Below, piece after piece: positions 50,965 through 59,181 of a stretch of DNA of 64,000 nt. The stretch is from FEN-1219 sp036563665. Its GTDB lineage: Bacteria > Pseudomonadota > Gammaproteobacteria > Steroidobacterales > Rariloculaceae. The notes under the pieces were generated by a model, which ran no database searches, was not told the origin of the DNA, and saw only the letters and a program-made list of their open reading frames with translations. The stretch covers positions 1-64,000 of the forward strand of contig DATCLY010000015.1 of assembly GCA_036563665.1 (NCBI GenBank). Direction: 5' to 3'. The translations under genes and the position numbers were made by a program. Each line of letters opens with the position of its first letter. The first letter of the stretch is position 1.

Positions 50965-51164
50965 GGGACGCGGCGCGGCGCCCGCCGTGCCGCCGCCGTC
51001 ACGAGTCGTCGACGGCGCAGTTGCAGGCGCGCATGCGCGACGCTACGCTTCGCGCCGAAACGTGCCCCCGCGCGGGGCCCGTTGACCCCCGCATGCAGCA
51101 GCGACCCAGCGCACCGACGCCCCGTCGTCCCCTCTCGGCGCCCACACCGCGCGCAGGCTGATTC

Positions 51165-53177
51165 GTGCCCACCGTAGCGCTGTCACTGGCCTGCGTCGCA
51201 GGGCTGCTCGCGGCGAGCGTGCTCGCCATTCCGGCGGCCCGCAGCCCCCGTGGATCGCCCGTGATCTACGGGCTCTGCCTCGTCGTGTCGCTCGTGGCGC
51301 TCGCCGCCGCGGCCGCGCATCTCGCCGGCGCGCGGGCCGCAACGGCCGTCACGCTGCCGCTCGGCCTGCCGTGGCTCGGCGCGCAGTTTCGCGTCGACGC
51401 GCTGTCGGCGTTCTTCCTGACGGTGGTGAACCTGGGCGCCGCGGCCGCGAGCGCCTACGCCGTCGGCTACGGGCGACACGAGTCCGCGCCGGCCCGCGTG
51501 CTGCCGCTCTACGCCGCGTTTCTGGCCGGCATGAACCTCGTGGTGCTGGCGGACGACGCGTTCACGTTCCTGTTCTCCTGGGAGCTCATGTCGCTCGCGT
51601 CGTGGGGCCTCGTGATGGCCGACCACCGCTCCGAGGAGAGCTCGCGGGCAGCCTACGTCTATCTCGTCATGGCGGGGTTCGGCACCCTCGCGCTGCTGCT
51701 CGCCTTCGGCCTGCTGGCCGGCGCCCAGGGCAACTACGGCTTCGGCGCCATCCGCGCGACCACGGAGGCGCCGCTGATCGCCGGGCTCGCGCTGCTGCTC
51801 GCGCTGCTCGGCGCGGGCTCGAAGGCGGGCCTCGTGCCGCTGCACGCGTGGCTGCCGCTGGCCCACCCGGCCGCGCCGAGCCACGTCTCCGCGCTCATGA
51901 GCGGCGTCATGACCAAGGTGGCGATCTACGGCTTCGTGCGCATCGCCTTCGATCTCGTCGGCGCCGCCACGCCGTGGCACGGCATGATCGTGCTCGCGCT
52001 CGGCGGCGGCACGGCCGTGCTCGGCGTGCTCTACGCGCTCATGCAGCGGGACCTCAAGCGGCTGCTCGCCTACAGCACGGTGGAGAACGTGGGCCTCGTC
52101 TTCATCGGGCTCGGCGTGGCCCTCGCGTTCGGCACGAACGGCATGACGGCCGCGGCCGCGCTCGCGCTGACGGCGGCCCTGCTGCATGTGCTCAACCACA
52201 GCGTCTTCAAGAGCCTGCTGTTCTTCGGCGCGGGCGCCGTCCTGCACGCCACCGGCACGCGCGACATGGAACGGCTCGGCGGGCTGATCCGGCGCATGCC
52301 GTTCGCGAGCTTCGCCTTCCTCGTGGGCGCCTTCGCGATCTCGGCACTGCCGCCGCTGAACGGCTTCGTGTCCGAATGGCTCACGTTCCAGGCCGTGCTG
52401 CAGGGCCCGGACCTCCCGCAGTGGGGCCTGAAGCTCATGCTGCCGGCCGTGGGCGGCCTGCTCGCGCTGGCCGCGGCGCTCGCGGCGGCGTGCTTCGTGC
52501 GCGCCTTCGGCATCGTGTTCCTCGGCCGGCCGCGCTCCGCCGAGGCGGACGCCGCCCACGAGGTGGACCGCTGGTCGCTCGGGGCGATGTTCGCCCTCGC
52601 GGCGCTCTGCCTGCTGCTCGGCATCCTGCCCGGCGTCGCGATCGACGCGCTCGCGAACGTCACGCAGGCGCTCGTCGGCGGCCGCATGCCGGCCCAGACG
52701 AGCGTCGACTGGCTGTCGGTGGTTCCCGTGGCCGAGGCGCGCAGCTCCTACAACGGCCTGCTCGTGTTCGTGTTCATCGCGCTGTCGGCGCCGCTCGCCG
52801 CGGCCGTGATCCATCGCTTCGCCTCGCGTGCGGTGCGCCGCGGCCCGGCGTGGGACTGCGGCTTCCCAGTGCAGAGCCCGGCCACGCAGTACACGGCCGA
52901 CGGCTTCGCCCAGCCGCTGCGGCGCGTGTTCGGCTCGGTGGTGTTCGAGGCCCGCGAGCACGTGGACCTGCCGCGGCCCGGCGACGCGCGTCCCGCGGGC
53001 TTCCGCGTGGCGCTACGCGACCTCGTGTGGGATTGGCTCTACGCGCCCGTGGGGCGCGGCGTGGGCGTCGCGGCCGAGAAGCTCAATCGCCTGCAGTTCC
53101 TCACGATCCGCCGCTATCTCTCGCTCGTCTTCCTGGCGCTGGTGGCGCTGCTCCTGGTGCTCGCGATATGGCAGTGA
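51165..53177 (+). CDS. hyfB: Hydrogenase-4/complex-I-like antiporter subunit (HyfB type)
   Basis: A 670-residue membrane subunit of the Mrp-antiporter family, about sixteen helices. Proton-path residues are intact: Glu in FSWELMSLAS, Lys in GAGSKAGLVPLHAWLPLAHP, Lys/His in LHVLNHSVFKSLLFFG. The C-terminal extension (PAWDCGFPVQSPATQYTADG onward, PVGRGVGVAAEKLNRLQFL) is that of HyfB. It starts at GTG 51165; upstream 200 bases hold no obvious promoter. Its end overlaps HyfC by 10 bases. It forms the proton-pumping arm of a group-4-hydrogenase-like complex, here lacking a [NiFe] site in the large subunit. Fe-S subunit HyfA is missing. Confidence 0.92.
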   Translation: MPTVALSLACVAGLLAASVLAIPAARSPRGSPVIYGLCLVVSLVALAAAAAHLAGARAATAVTLPLGLPWLGAQFRVDALSAFFLTVVNLGAAAASAYAVGYGRHESAPARVLPLYAAFLAGMNLVVLADDAFTFLFSWELMSLASWGLVMADHRSEESSRAAYVYLVMAGFGTLALLLAFGLLAGAQGNYGFGAIRATTEAPLIAGLALLLALLGAGSKAGLVPLHAWLPLAHPAAPSHVSALMSGVMTKVAIYGFVRIAFDLVGAATPWHGMIVLALGGGTAVLGVLYALMQRDLKRLLAYSTVENVGLVFIGLGVALAFGTNGMTAAAALALTAALLHVLNHSVFKSLLFFGAGAVLHATGTRDMERLGGLIRRMPFASFAFLVGAFAISALPPLNGFVSEWLTFQAVLQGPDLPQWGLKLMLPAVGGLLALAAALAAACFVRAFGIVFLGRPRSAEADAAHEVDRWSLGAMFALAALCLLLGILPGVAIDALANVTQALVGGRMPAQTSVDWLSVVPVAEARSSYNGLLVFVFIALSAPLAAAVIHRFASRAVRRGPAWDCGFPVQSPATQYTADGFAQPLRRVFGSVVFEAREHVDLPRPGDARPAGFRVALRDLVWDWLYAPVGRGVGVAAEKLNRLQFLTIRRYLSLVFLALVALLLVLAIWQ

Positions 53178-54127
53178 TCGCCGATCTGCTCGTGCAGGGC
53201 CTGCAGATGGCGCTGGTGCTGCTCGCGGCGCCGCTCTTCACGGGCTTCGTGCGCAAGGTGAAGGCGCGCCTGAACCGGCGCCGCGGTCCGTCCGTGTGGC
53301 AGCCCTATCGCGACCTCGCGCGGCTGCTCAGGAAGGAGGTGGTGCTCGCGGAGAACGCCTCGTGGCTGTTCCGCGTGGCGCCGTACCTGATCTTCGGGGC
53401 CACCTGGGTGGCGGCATCCCTCGTGCCGACGTTCGCGGCGGGCCTCACGTTCAGCTGGACGGCGGACCTGATCGCGATCGCGGCGCTGCTCGGCAGCGCC
53501 CGGTTCTTCCTCGCGCTCGCCGGCATGGACGTGGGCACGGCCTTCGGCGGCATCGGCTCGAGCCGCGAGGTGATGATCGCGACGCTGGCGGAGCCCGCCA
53601 TGCTGCTCATGATCTTCACGCTCGCCCTGGTGGCGGGCTCGACGCAGCTCGCGACCATCGCCGAGGTGATGACGCTGTCCGAGGTGGGCCTGCGCGTGTC
53701 GCTCGCCCTCGCGGCCGTGGCGCTGGTCATGGTGGCCATCGCGGAGAACGCCCGGATTCCCGTGGACAACCCCGCCACGCACCTCGAGCTCACGATGGTC
53801 CACGAGGCCATGGTGCTCGAGTACTCGGGCCGCCACCTCGCGCTGATCGAGCTCGCGGCGCAGCTGAAGCTCCTGCTCTACGTCTCGCTGATCGCCTGCG
53901 TGTTCCTGCCGTGGGGGCTCGCGGGCTCGGACTCGGGGCCGCTCGCCCACCTGCTCGGCGCTGCCACGTACGCCGGGAAGCTCTTCCTGGGCGGCGCCTC
54001 GTTAGCCCTGTTCGAGACCGTGGTCGCGAAGATGCGCGTGTTCCGCGTGCCGGAGTTCCTGGGCGCCGCGCTCATGCTGGGGCTCCTCGGCACGCTGCTG
54101 CTGTTCGTCTCGAGGACCACGCTGTGA
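53168..54127 (+). CDS. hyfC: Complex-I NuoH-like subunit (HyfC type)
   Basis: A 319-residue, eight-helix membrane subunit homologous to NuoH/HyfC. The loop RLNRRRGPSVWQPYRDLARL and the segment AENARIPVDNPATHLELTMV, then HEAMVLEYSG, carry the conserved Arg/Glu residues of the quinone/proton coupling site. It links peripheral and membrane arms. The ATG at 53168 lies within the last codons of the HyfB gene, and its stop overlaps the HyfE start (GTGA). Length is normal. Confidence 0.94.
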   Translation: MAVIADLLVQGLQMALVLLAAPLFTGFVRKVKARLNRRRGPSVWQPYRDLARLLRKEVVLAENASWLFRVAPYLIFGATWVAASLVPTFAAGLTFSWTADLIAIAALLGSARFFLALAGMDVGTAFGGIGSSREVMIATLAEPAMLLMIFTLALVAGSTQLATIAEVMTLSEVGLRVSLALAAVALVMVAIAENARIPVDNPATHLELTMVHEAMVLEYSGRHLALIELAAQLKLLLYVSLIACVFLPWGLAGSDSGPLAHLLGAATYAGKLFLGGASLALFETVVAKMRVFRVPEFLGAALMLGLLGTLLLFVSRTTL

Positions 54128-54789
54128 GCGAAGCGCTGACCCTCGACGTAGCACACCTCCTCGCGGGCGCGCTCGTGCTCGTGAGCTTCGTGCAGCTCTA
54201 CCAGGACCGGCTCTACGCGCTGCTCAACACCTTCGCCGTGCACGCGTTCGTGCTGGCGCTGTCGGTGGCCTGGCAGGCGTTGATCCAGAGTGCGCCGCAC
54301 CTCTACGTGACGGCCGCGATCGCGCTGGTGTTCAAGGCCATCGTGATCCCCGTGGCGCTCCACCGGATCATCCAGCGCCTGGGGATCCACAAGGAGATCG
54401 AGCCCGTGGTGGGCATCGGCAAGACCATGCTGCTCGGCATCGGGCTCGTCGCGCTGTCGATGGTGGTGATGCTCGACGTCACGGCCACCGCCGATCCGCT
54501 CGCCCGCGAGGACGCGGCGTTCGCGCTGGCCGTGATCCTGCTCGGGCTCTTGCTCATGGTCACGCGCCGCAACGCCGTGAGCCAGGTGGTGGGCTTCATG
54601 TCGCTCGAGAACGGGCTCGTGCTCGCAGCCACGGGCGCCAAGGGCATGCCGCTCGTGGTGGAGATCAGCGTGGCGTTCTCGATCCTGATCGCGTTCATCG
54701 TGATCGGCATCTTCCTGTTCCGGATCCGCGAGCGCTTCGACACGGTGGACGTGCACGCGCTCGACGCGCGCCGCGGGGAGCGGCTCTGA
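54124..54789 (+). CDS. hyfE: Hydrogenase-4 component E-like membrane subunit
   Basis: A 221-residue membrane subunit with about seven helices. The C-terminal half is NuoK-like (NAVSQVVGFMSLENGLVLAAT, then VVEISVAFSILIAFIVIGIF), with a glutamate in SLENGLVLA that is characteristic of NuoK/HyfE. The N-terminal half is an additional helical bundle. The start GTG 54124 overlaps the HyfC stop. It is followed two bases later by the second antiporter-like gene. Such subunits only work in the complex. Confidence 0.9.
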   Translation: MSEALTLDVAHLLAGALVLVSFVQLYQDRLYALLNTFAVHAFVLALSVAWQALIQSAPHLYVTAAIALVFKAIVIPVALHRIIQRLGIHKEIEPVVGIGKTMLLGIGLVALSMVVMLDVTATADPLAREDAAFALAVILLGLLLMVTRRNAVSQVVGFMSLENGLVLAATGAKGMPLVVEISVAFSILIAFIVIGIFLFRIRERFDTVDVHALDARRGERL

Positions 54790-54791
54790 CC

Positions 54792-56231
54792 ATGCTCGAC
54801 CCGGTCGCAGCCGTGCTCGGCATCCCGGCGGTCGCCGCCGCGCTGCTGGCCGCCCTGCCGGGCTACCGCCTCGGCGCCCGGCTCAACGTGCTCGCCGCGC
54901 TGCTCACGATGCTGGCGGCGTTCTCGCTGTTCGTCGTAGAGCGGCCCGAGCCCGGCACGTACCTGCTCGTGGACGACCTCAACATCGTGTTCGTGGCGCT
55001 GAACACGTTCGTCGCCTTCACCACCAGCGTGTTCAGCGCGAGCTACATCGCCCACGAGCTCGAGATCGGCCGCCTGACCCCCGTCTACGTGCGGTTCTAC
55101 CACGCGATCTATCAGGTGCTGATGTTCGCGATGAACCTCGCGCTGCTCTCGAACAACGTGGGGCTCATGTGGGTGGCCATCGAGCTCGCGACGCTCACCA
55201 CCGTGGTGATGGTGGGCATCTACCGCACCCACGAGGCGCTCGAGGCGGCCTGGAAGTACTTCATCCTGGGCAGCGTAGGTATCGGCCTCGCGCTGTTCGG
55301 CACGATCCTGGTGTACATGGCCGCCCTGCCCGTGGTGGGCGAAGGCCTCGCGGCCATGACCTGGACCGAGCTCATGCTGTCCGCGGGCGCGTTCGATCCG
55401 GCGCTGCTGAACGTCGCGTTCGTGTTCCTGCTGCTCGGCTACGGCACGAAGGTGGGCCTCGCGCCGCTGCACGCCTGGCTGCCGGACGCGCACGCCGAGG
55501 GCCCGACGCCCATCTCCGCCGTGCTCTCCGGGCTCCTGCTCAACGTGGCGCTGTTCGCGCTGCTGCGCTTCAAGATGCTGCTCGCGAACAACCCCGAGGC
55601 GATCGCGGCCGGCTCGCTGCTCGTGACGATGGGCTTGACGTCGCTCGTGTTCGCGGCGCTCATGCTGTACCGGCGCTTCGACATCAAGCGGCTGTTCGCG
55701 TATTCGTCCATCGAGCACATGGGCATCATCGCGTTCGCGTTCGGCATGGGGGGACCGCTCGCGAACTTCGCGGGGCTGCTGCACATGGTGATGCACAGCC
55801 TCACGAAGTCGGCCATCTTCTTCGCCGTCGGCCACGTCGCGCAGGTGAAGGGCACGCAGAAGATCCCGGACATCCGCGGCCTCACGGAGTCGCACCCGTG
55901 GCTCGGCTGGGGGCTCGTGCTCGGCGTGGTCGCCATCATGGGGCTGCCGCCGTTCGGCATCTTCATGAGCGAGTTCCTGGTCGTGAGCTCCACGTTCGCC
56001 CGCGAGCCGCTGCTCGCGATCCCGCTGGTGGCGGGCATCCTGATCGCGCTCGGCGCGCTGCTCGCGCGCCTGCAGGGGCTCGCCTTCGGCGCCCCGCACG
56101 GCAGCACGGCGCGCATCGAGGCGTCGCTCGTGCCGCTGTTCGCGCACCTCGCGCTCGTGCTCGGGGCCGGGCTGTACCTGCCGGCGCCACTGGTCGCCTG
56201 GTTCCAGAACGTCGCGAACCTTCTGGGCTGA
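54792..56231 (+). CDS. hyfF: Second antiporter-like subunit (HyfF type)
   Basis: A 479-residue antiporter-like subunit with about fourteen helices. Glu in MWVAIELATLTTVV, Lys in GYGTKVGLAPLHAWLPDAHA, Lys in FDIKRLFAYSSIEHMG and His in HMVMHSLTKSAIFF are conserved proton-channel residues. So a second pumping unit is present besides HyfB. The ATG is two bases after the HyfE stop. Homologues exist in hydrogenase-4 and Ehr complexes. It precedes the large subunit gene by three bases. Confidence 0.94.
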   Translation: MLDPVAAVLGIPAVAAALLAALPGYRLGARLNVLAALLTMLAAFSLFVVERPEPGTYLLVDDLNIVFVALNTFVAFTTSVFSASYIAHELEIGRLTPVYVRFYHAIYQVLMFAMNLALLSNNVGLMWVAIELATLTTVVMVGIYRTHEALEAAWKYFILGSVGIGLALFGTILVYMAALPVVGEGLAAMTWTELMLSAGAFDPALLNVAFVFLLLGYGTKVGLAPLHAWLPDAHAEGPTPISAVLSGLLLNVALFALLRFKMLLANNPEAIAAGSLLVTMGLTSLVFAALMLYRRFDIKRLFAYSSIEHMGIIAFAFGMGGPLANFAGLLHMVMHSLTKSAIFFAVGHVAQVKGTQKIPDIRGLTESHPWLGWGLVLGVVAIMGLPPFGIFMSEFLVVSSTFAREPLLAIPLVAGILIALGALLARLQGLAFGAPHGSTARIEASLVPLFAHLALVLGAGLYLPAPLVAWFQNVANLLG

Positions 56232-56234
56232 GCC

Positions 56235-57767
56235 ATGGACGCACCCGAGTCGCCGTTCGCCACCCTGGGCCGTTCGCTCGGCGAGCACGGGCCCTGGCGC
56301 CGCCTGGTCGCCGACGAGGCCGCGTGGCTCAGGATCGGCGATCGGCTCGTGACGGGCGAGCTCGCGCTGCTCGGCCTGTGGGGCGCGCCGGACGCGGTCT
56401 ACGCGGCGTTGTTCGACGGGCACGGCGCGGCGATCGTGAGCCTCGACTGCCCCGACGGCCGCTTCCCGTCGCTCGCGCGCGCGCACGCGCCGGCCCAGCG
56501 CCTCGAGCGCGCGATCCGCGATCTCTTCGGGCTCACGCCCGAGGGCCTGCCCGATGCGCGGCCGTGGCTCGATCATGGCCGCTGGGGCACCGTGGCGCCG
56601 TTGGCGGGCCCGCGCGACGCGATCCCGACACGCGATGCCGCCGCCGGCGGCCCGGCGTACCCCTTCCTGCCGGCGGAAGGCGAAGGCCTGCACCAGATCC
56701 CCGTCGGCCCCGTGCACGCCGGCATCATCGAGCCCGGCCACTTCCGCTTCACGGTGAACGGCGAGACCGTCGTGCGCCTCGAGCAGCGGCTCGGCTACGT
56801 GCACAAAGGCATCGAGGCGCTCCTGCGCGGCGCGGACCTCGAGCGCGCGGCGCAGCTCGCGGGGCGCACGTCGGGCGACAGCACGGTGGCGTACGCGTAC
56901 GCGTTCGCCCGCGCCGCGGAAGGCGCGCTCGGCGTCGAGGCGCCGCCGCGCGCGCAGTGGCTGCGGGCGCTCATGGCCGAGCTCGAGCGCCTCGCGAATC
57001 ACCTGGGCGACATCGGCGCGGTCTGCAACGACGCCGCGTTCGCGCTCATGCACACGCACACGGGCATCCTGCGCGAGCGCGTGCTGCGCGCCGCGGACGC
57101 CTGCTTCGGTCACCGCCTCATGCGCGACCGCGTGGTGCCCGGGGGCGTCGCCTGCGACCTGGACGATGCCGGCAGGCGCACCCTCGCCGCGCTCGTCGCC
57201 GAGATCCGCCGCCGCTTCCCGGCGCTGATCGAGCTCTACGACAACACCGCGTCGCTGCAGGACCGCACCGTCGGCGCGGGCCTGCTCGCCCCGTCGCTCG
57301 CGCGCGAGTACGCGGCCGGCGGGTTCGTGGGACGGGCCGCCGGGCGCGCCTTCGACGCGCGCCGCGCGCTGTCCTACCCGCCGTACGACGAGCTGCGCTT
57401 CGACGTGCCCGTGCTCACGCAAGGCGACGTGGACGCGCGCGTGCGCATCCGCATCGCCGAGGTGGAGCAGAGCTTGGGGCTCGTGGAGCAGATCGTCGAC
57501 CGGCTACCGGGCGGCGCGCTGCGGACGGCGCTGCCGCGGCTCGGCGCCGGGGAGGCGCGCGAAGGCGTCGCGGTGGTTGAAGGGTTCCGCGGCGACGTGC
57601 TGGTCTTTCTGGAGCTCGCGGGCGACGCGATCCGGCGCTGCCATCTCCGCGACCCGTCGTGGTTCCAGTGGCCGCTGCTCGAGGCCGCGATCGAGGGCAA
57701 CATCGTGGCGGACTTTCCGCTGTGCAACAAATCGTTCAACTGCTCCTATTCGGGCCATGACCTGTAG
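56235..57767 (+). CDS. Group-4-hydrogenase-like large subunit lacking [NiFe] cysteines
   Basis: A 510-residue fusion of a NuoC-like domain (about 1-165) and a NuoD/HyfG-like domain. In active enzymes the N-terminal Ni site reads RxCxxC; here it is GRTSGDSTVAY at 210-220, with no cysteine. The C-terminal DPCxxC motif is replaced by CNKSFNC at 497-503. So no [NiFe] centre can form in the known way. Conserved structure remains (PVHAGIIEPGHFRF, LGYVHKGIEALL, NHLGDIGAVCND). This fits the energy-converting hydrogenase-related (Ehr) complexes. Electron donor and acceptor are unknown. A REP element separates it from the small-subunit gene. Confidence 0.88.
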   Translation: MDAPESPFATLGRSLGEHGPWRRLVADEAAWLRIGDRLVTGELALLGLWGAPDAVYAALFDGHGAAIVSLDCPDGRFPSLARAHAPAQRLERAIRDLFGLTPEGLPDARPWLDHGRWGTVAPLAGPRDAIPTRDAAAGGPAYPFLPAEGEGLHQIPVGPVHAGIIEPGHFRFTVNGETVVRLEQRLGYVHKGIEALLRGADLERAAQLAGRTSGDSTVAYAYAFARAAEGALGVEAPPRAQWLRALMAELERLANHLGDIGAVCNDAAFALMHTHTGILRERVLRAADACFGHRLMRDRVVPGGVACDLDDAGRRTLAALVAEIRRRFPALIELYDNTASLQDRTVGAGLLAPSLAREYAAGGFVGRAAGRAFDARRALSYPPYDELRFDVPVLTQGDVDARVRIRIAEVEQSLGLVEQIVDRLPGGALRTALPRLGAGEAREGVAVVEGFRGDVLVFLELAGDAIRRCHLRDPSWFQWPLLEAAIEGNIVADFPLCNKSFNCSYSGHDL

Positions 57768-57773
57768 CGAAAC

Positions 57774-57847
57774 ATCGCGCCTGGAAAGGCGCTCCCACCC
57801 TGCGAGGACGCGTCCCTTCAAGGTGGGAGCGGCTTTCCAGCCGCGAT
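57774..57847. repeat. REP-like inverted repeat inside the Ehr operon
   Basis: Arm 57774-57799 pairs with arm 57822-57847, 26 bases each with two mismatches, around a 22-base loop. It has the same GTGGGAGCGGCTTTCCAG core as at 34270 and 48679. It sits between the large- and small-subunit genes of one complex, so it may partly end transcription or stabilise the upstream mRNA. Confidence 0.87.
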
Positions 57848-57875
57848 CCTTCCCGCAACGATTGCGACGACGCTC

Positions 57876-58400
57876 ATGCGCAAGCTGCTGTTCGAAAGCC
57901 TGCTGAAGCCGCCCGTCACCGAGCCCTCCCCCGGCGCCGACGACGCCGCGCTCGCCGAGGTCGGCGCCGCGCTCGAGCGCGCGGCGCGCGCGCGCCTCGG
58001 CCGCAGCCTCGCCATCCGCGAGGTGGACGCGGGCTCCTGCAACGGCTGCGAGCTCGAGATCCACGCGCTGAACAACGCGTTCTACGACCTCGAGCGGTTC
58101 GGCCTGCGCTTCGTCGCCTCGCCCCGCCATGCCGACGTGCTGCTCGTGACCGGCCCCGTCACCAAGAACATGCGTGAGGCGCTCGAGCGCACCTACCACG
58201 CGACGCCGAGCCCGAAATGGGTGGTGGCCGCGGGCGACTGCGCCGTGAACGGCGGGCTGTTCGCGGGCAGCTACGCCGTCGAGGGCGGCGTCGCGAGCGT
58301 CGTGCCGGTGGACCTGCACATCCCCGGCTGCCCGCCGCGCCCGGTGGAGCTGCTGCGCGGGCTGCTCGCCCTGCTCGAAACCTCGGCGCGCGGAAGGTAG
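57876..58400 (+). CDS. hyfI: NuoB/HyfI-like Fe-S small subunit
   Basis: A 174-residue small subunit that holds the proximal [4Fe-4S] cluster. The four ligands are all present: Cys55 and Cys58 in GSCNGCELE, Cys122 in GDCAVNGG and Cys152 in IPGCPPRP. The rest follows the NuoB/HyfI fold (LRFVASPRHADVLLVTGPVT). So the electron-transfer cluster is kept though the large subunit lacks [NiFe] ligands. It lies 108 bases after the large-subunit gene, across a REP element. It is convergent with an ANTAR regulator 10 bases away. Confidence 0.93.
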   Translation: MRKLLFESLLKPPVTEPSPGADDAALAEVGAALERAARARLGRSLAIREVDAGSCNGCELEIHALNNAFYDLERFGLRFVASPRHADVLLVTGPVTKNMREALERTYHATPSPKWVVAAGDCAVNGGLFAGSYAVEGGVASVVPVDLHIPGCPPRPVELLRGLLALLETSARGR

Positions 58401-58410
58401 AAGCAGCCGC

Positions 58411-59040
58411 TCACTCGCCACGCCGGGCGCGCCCGGCCGCGGGATTGGCGAGCGCGTTGAGCCGCTCGGCGCCGTCGAGGAGCTCCGCCGCCACCTCGGC
58501 GATCTTCCGCCGCTGCGAGCGGGCCTGCTCGCGCAGCCGCTCGAAGGCGGTGTCGCGATCGAGCCTGAGCCGCTCCATCAGCACGCCGACCGCCATGCTG
58601 ACGTCACGGCTCTGCTGCAAGGCCGTCGACAGGTGGGCTTCCTTCTCCCGTAGCTGGCGCAGCTCCGCCGCGCGCGCCACCGCGGCGTCGATGGTGGGAA
58701 CGCATTGCCGCATGTCGGCCGGCTTCACGACATAGGCGAGCGCGCCCGCCGCCGCTGCGCGGCGAACGATCGCCTCGTCCTCGTGCAGGGTGAGAAATAC
58801 GAAGGGCACGCCGAACTGGTCGCGCAGCAGCGCAGCGAGATCGAGCCCCGAAGCGCCGGGCAGCCCGATGTCGAGCACCGCGAGATCCGGCGTTGCCGCC
58901 GAGACCGCGGCGATCGCCTCCTCGGCGTTGTCGGCGTTCGACGCTTCGTAGCCGGCCCGCCGCAGGACTTCCGTGATCAGCGAGAGCATCGCGCGGTCGT
59001 CGTCCACGACCAGGATGCGTTTCCCTTCGCGTTTCGTCAT
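58411..59040 (-). CDS. ANTAR-domain response regulator
   Basis: A 209-residue regulator. The receiver has DDD at 13-15, Asp57 in LAVLDIGLPGASG and Lys in YVVKPAD. The C-terminal ANTAR domain, about 140-195, has SMAVGVLMERLRLDRDTAFE and REQARSQRRKIAEVAAELL, so it binds a two-hairpin RNA and prevents termination when phosphorylated. NasT and AmiR are relatives. The start ATG 59040 is preferred over a GC-rich upstream extension. No cognate sensor is adjacent. Its targets would be leader RNAs in nitrogen or related operons elsewhere. Confidence 0.92.
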   Translation of the reverse strand: MTKREGKRILVVDDDRAMLSLITEVLRRAGYEASNADNAEEAIAAVSAATPDLAVLDIGLPGASGLDLAALLRDQFGVPFVFLTLHEDEAIVRRAAAAGALAYVVKPADMRQCVPTIDAAVARAAELRQLREKEAHLSTALQQSRDVSMAVGVLMERLRLDRDTAFERLREQARSQRRKIAEVAAELLDGAERLNALANPAAGRARRGE

Positions 59041-59181
59041 CCAATCGTTTCGATCGGCTCCCTGCCCGTCATTATCACCGCATACGACGACGCGCGCCCG
59101 ATCGTCCCGCGACGGGCGCACGGAGCGGTAAGGCGGCCCGGCGCGCCCGCGGGAGAGGGCGGGACGCGCCGGGCGGCCTCG

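Noticed and set aside
56235..57767. Active [NiFe] hydrogenase large subunit
   Set aside because: Both cysteine pairs required for nickel-iron ligation are missing or misplaced.
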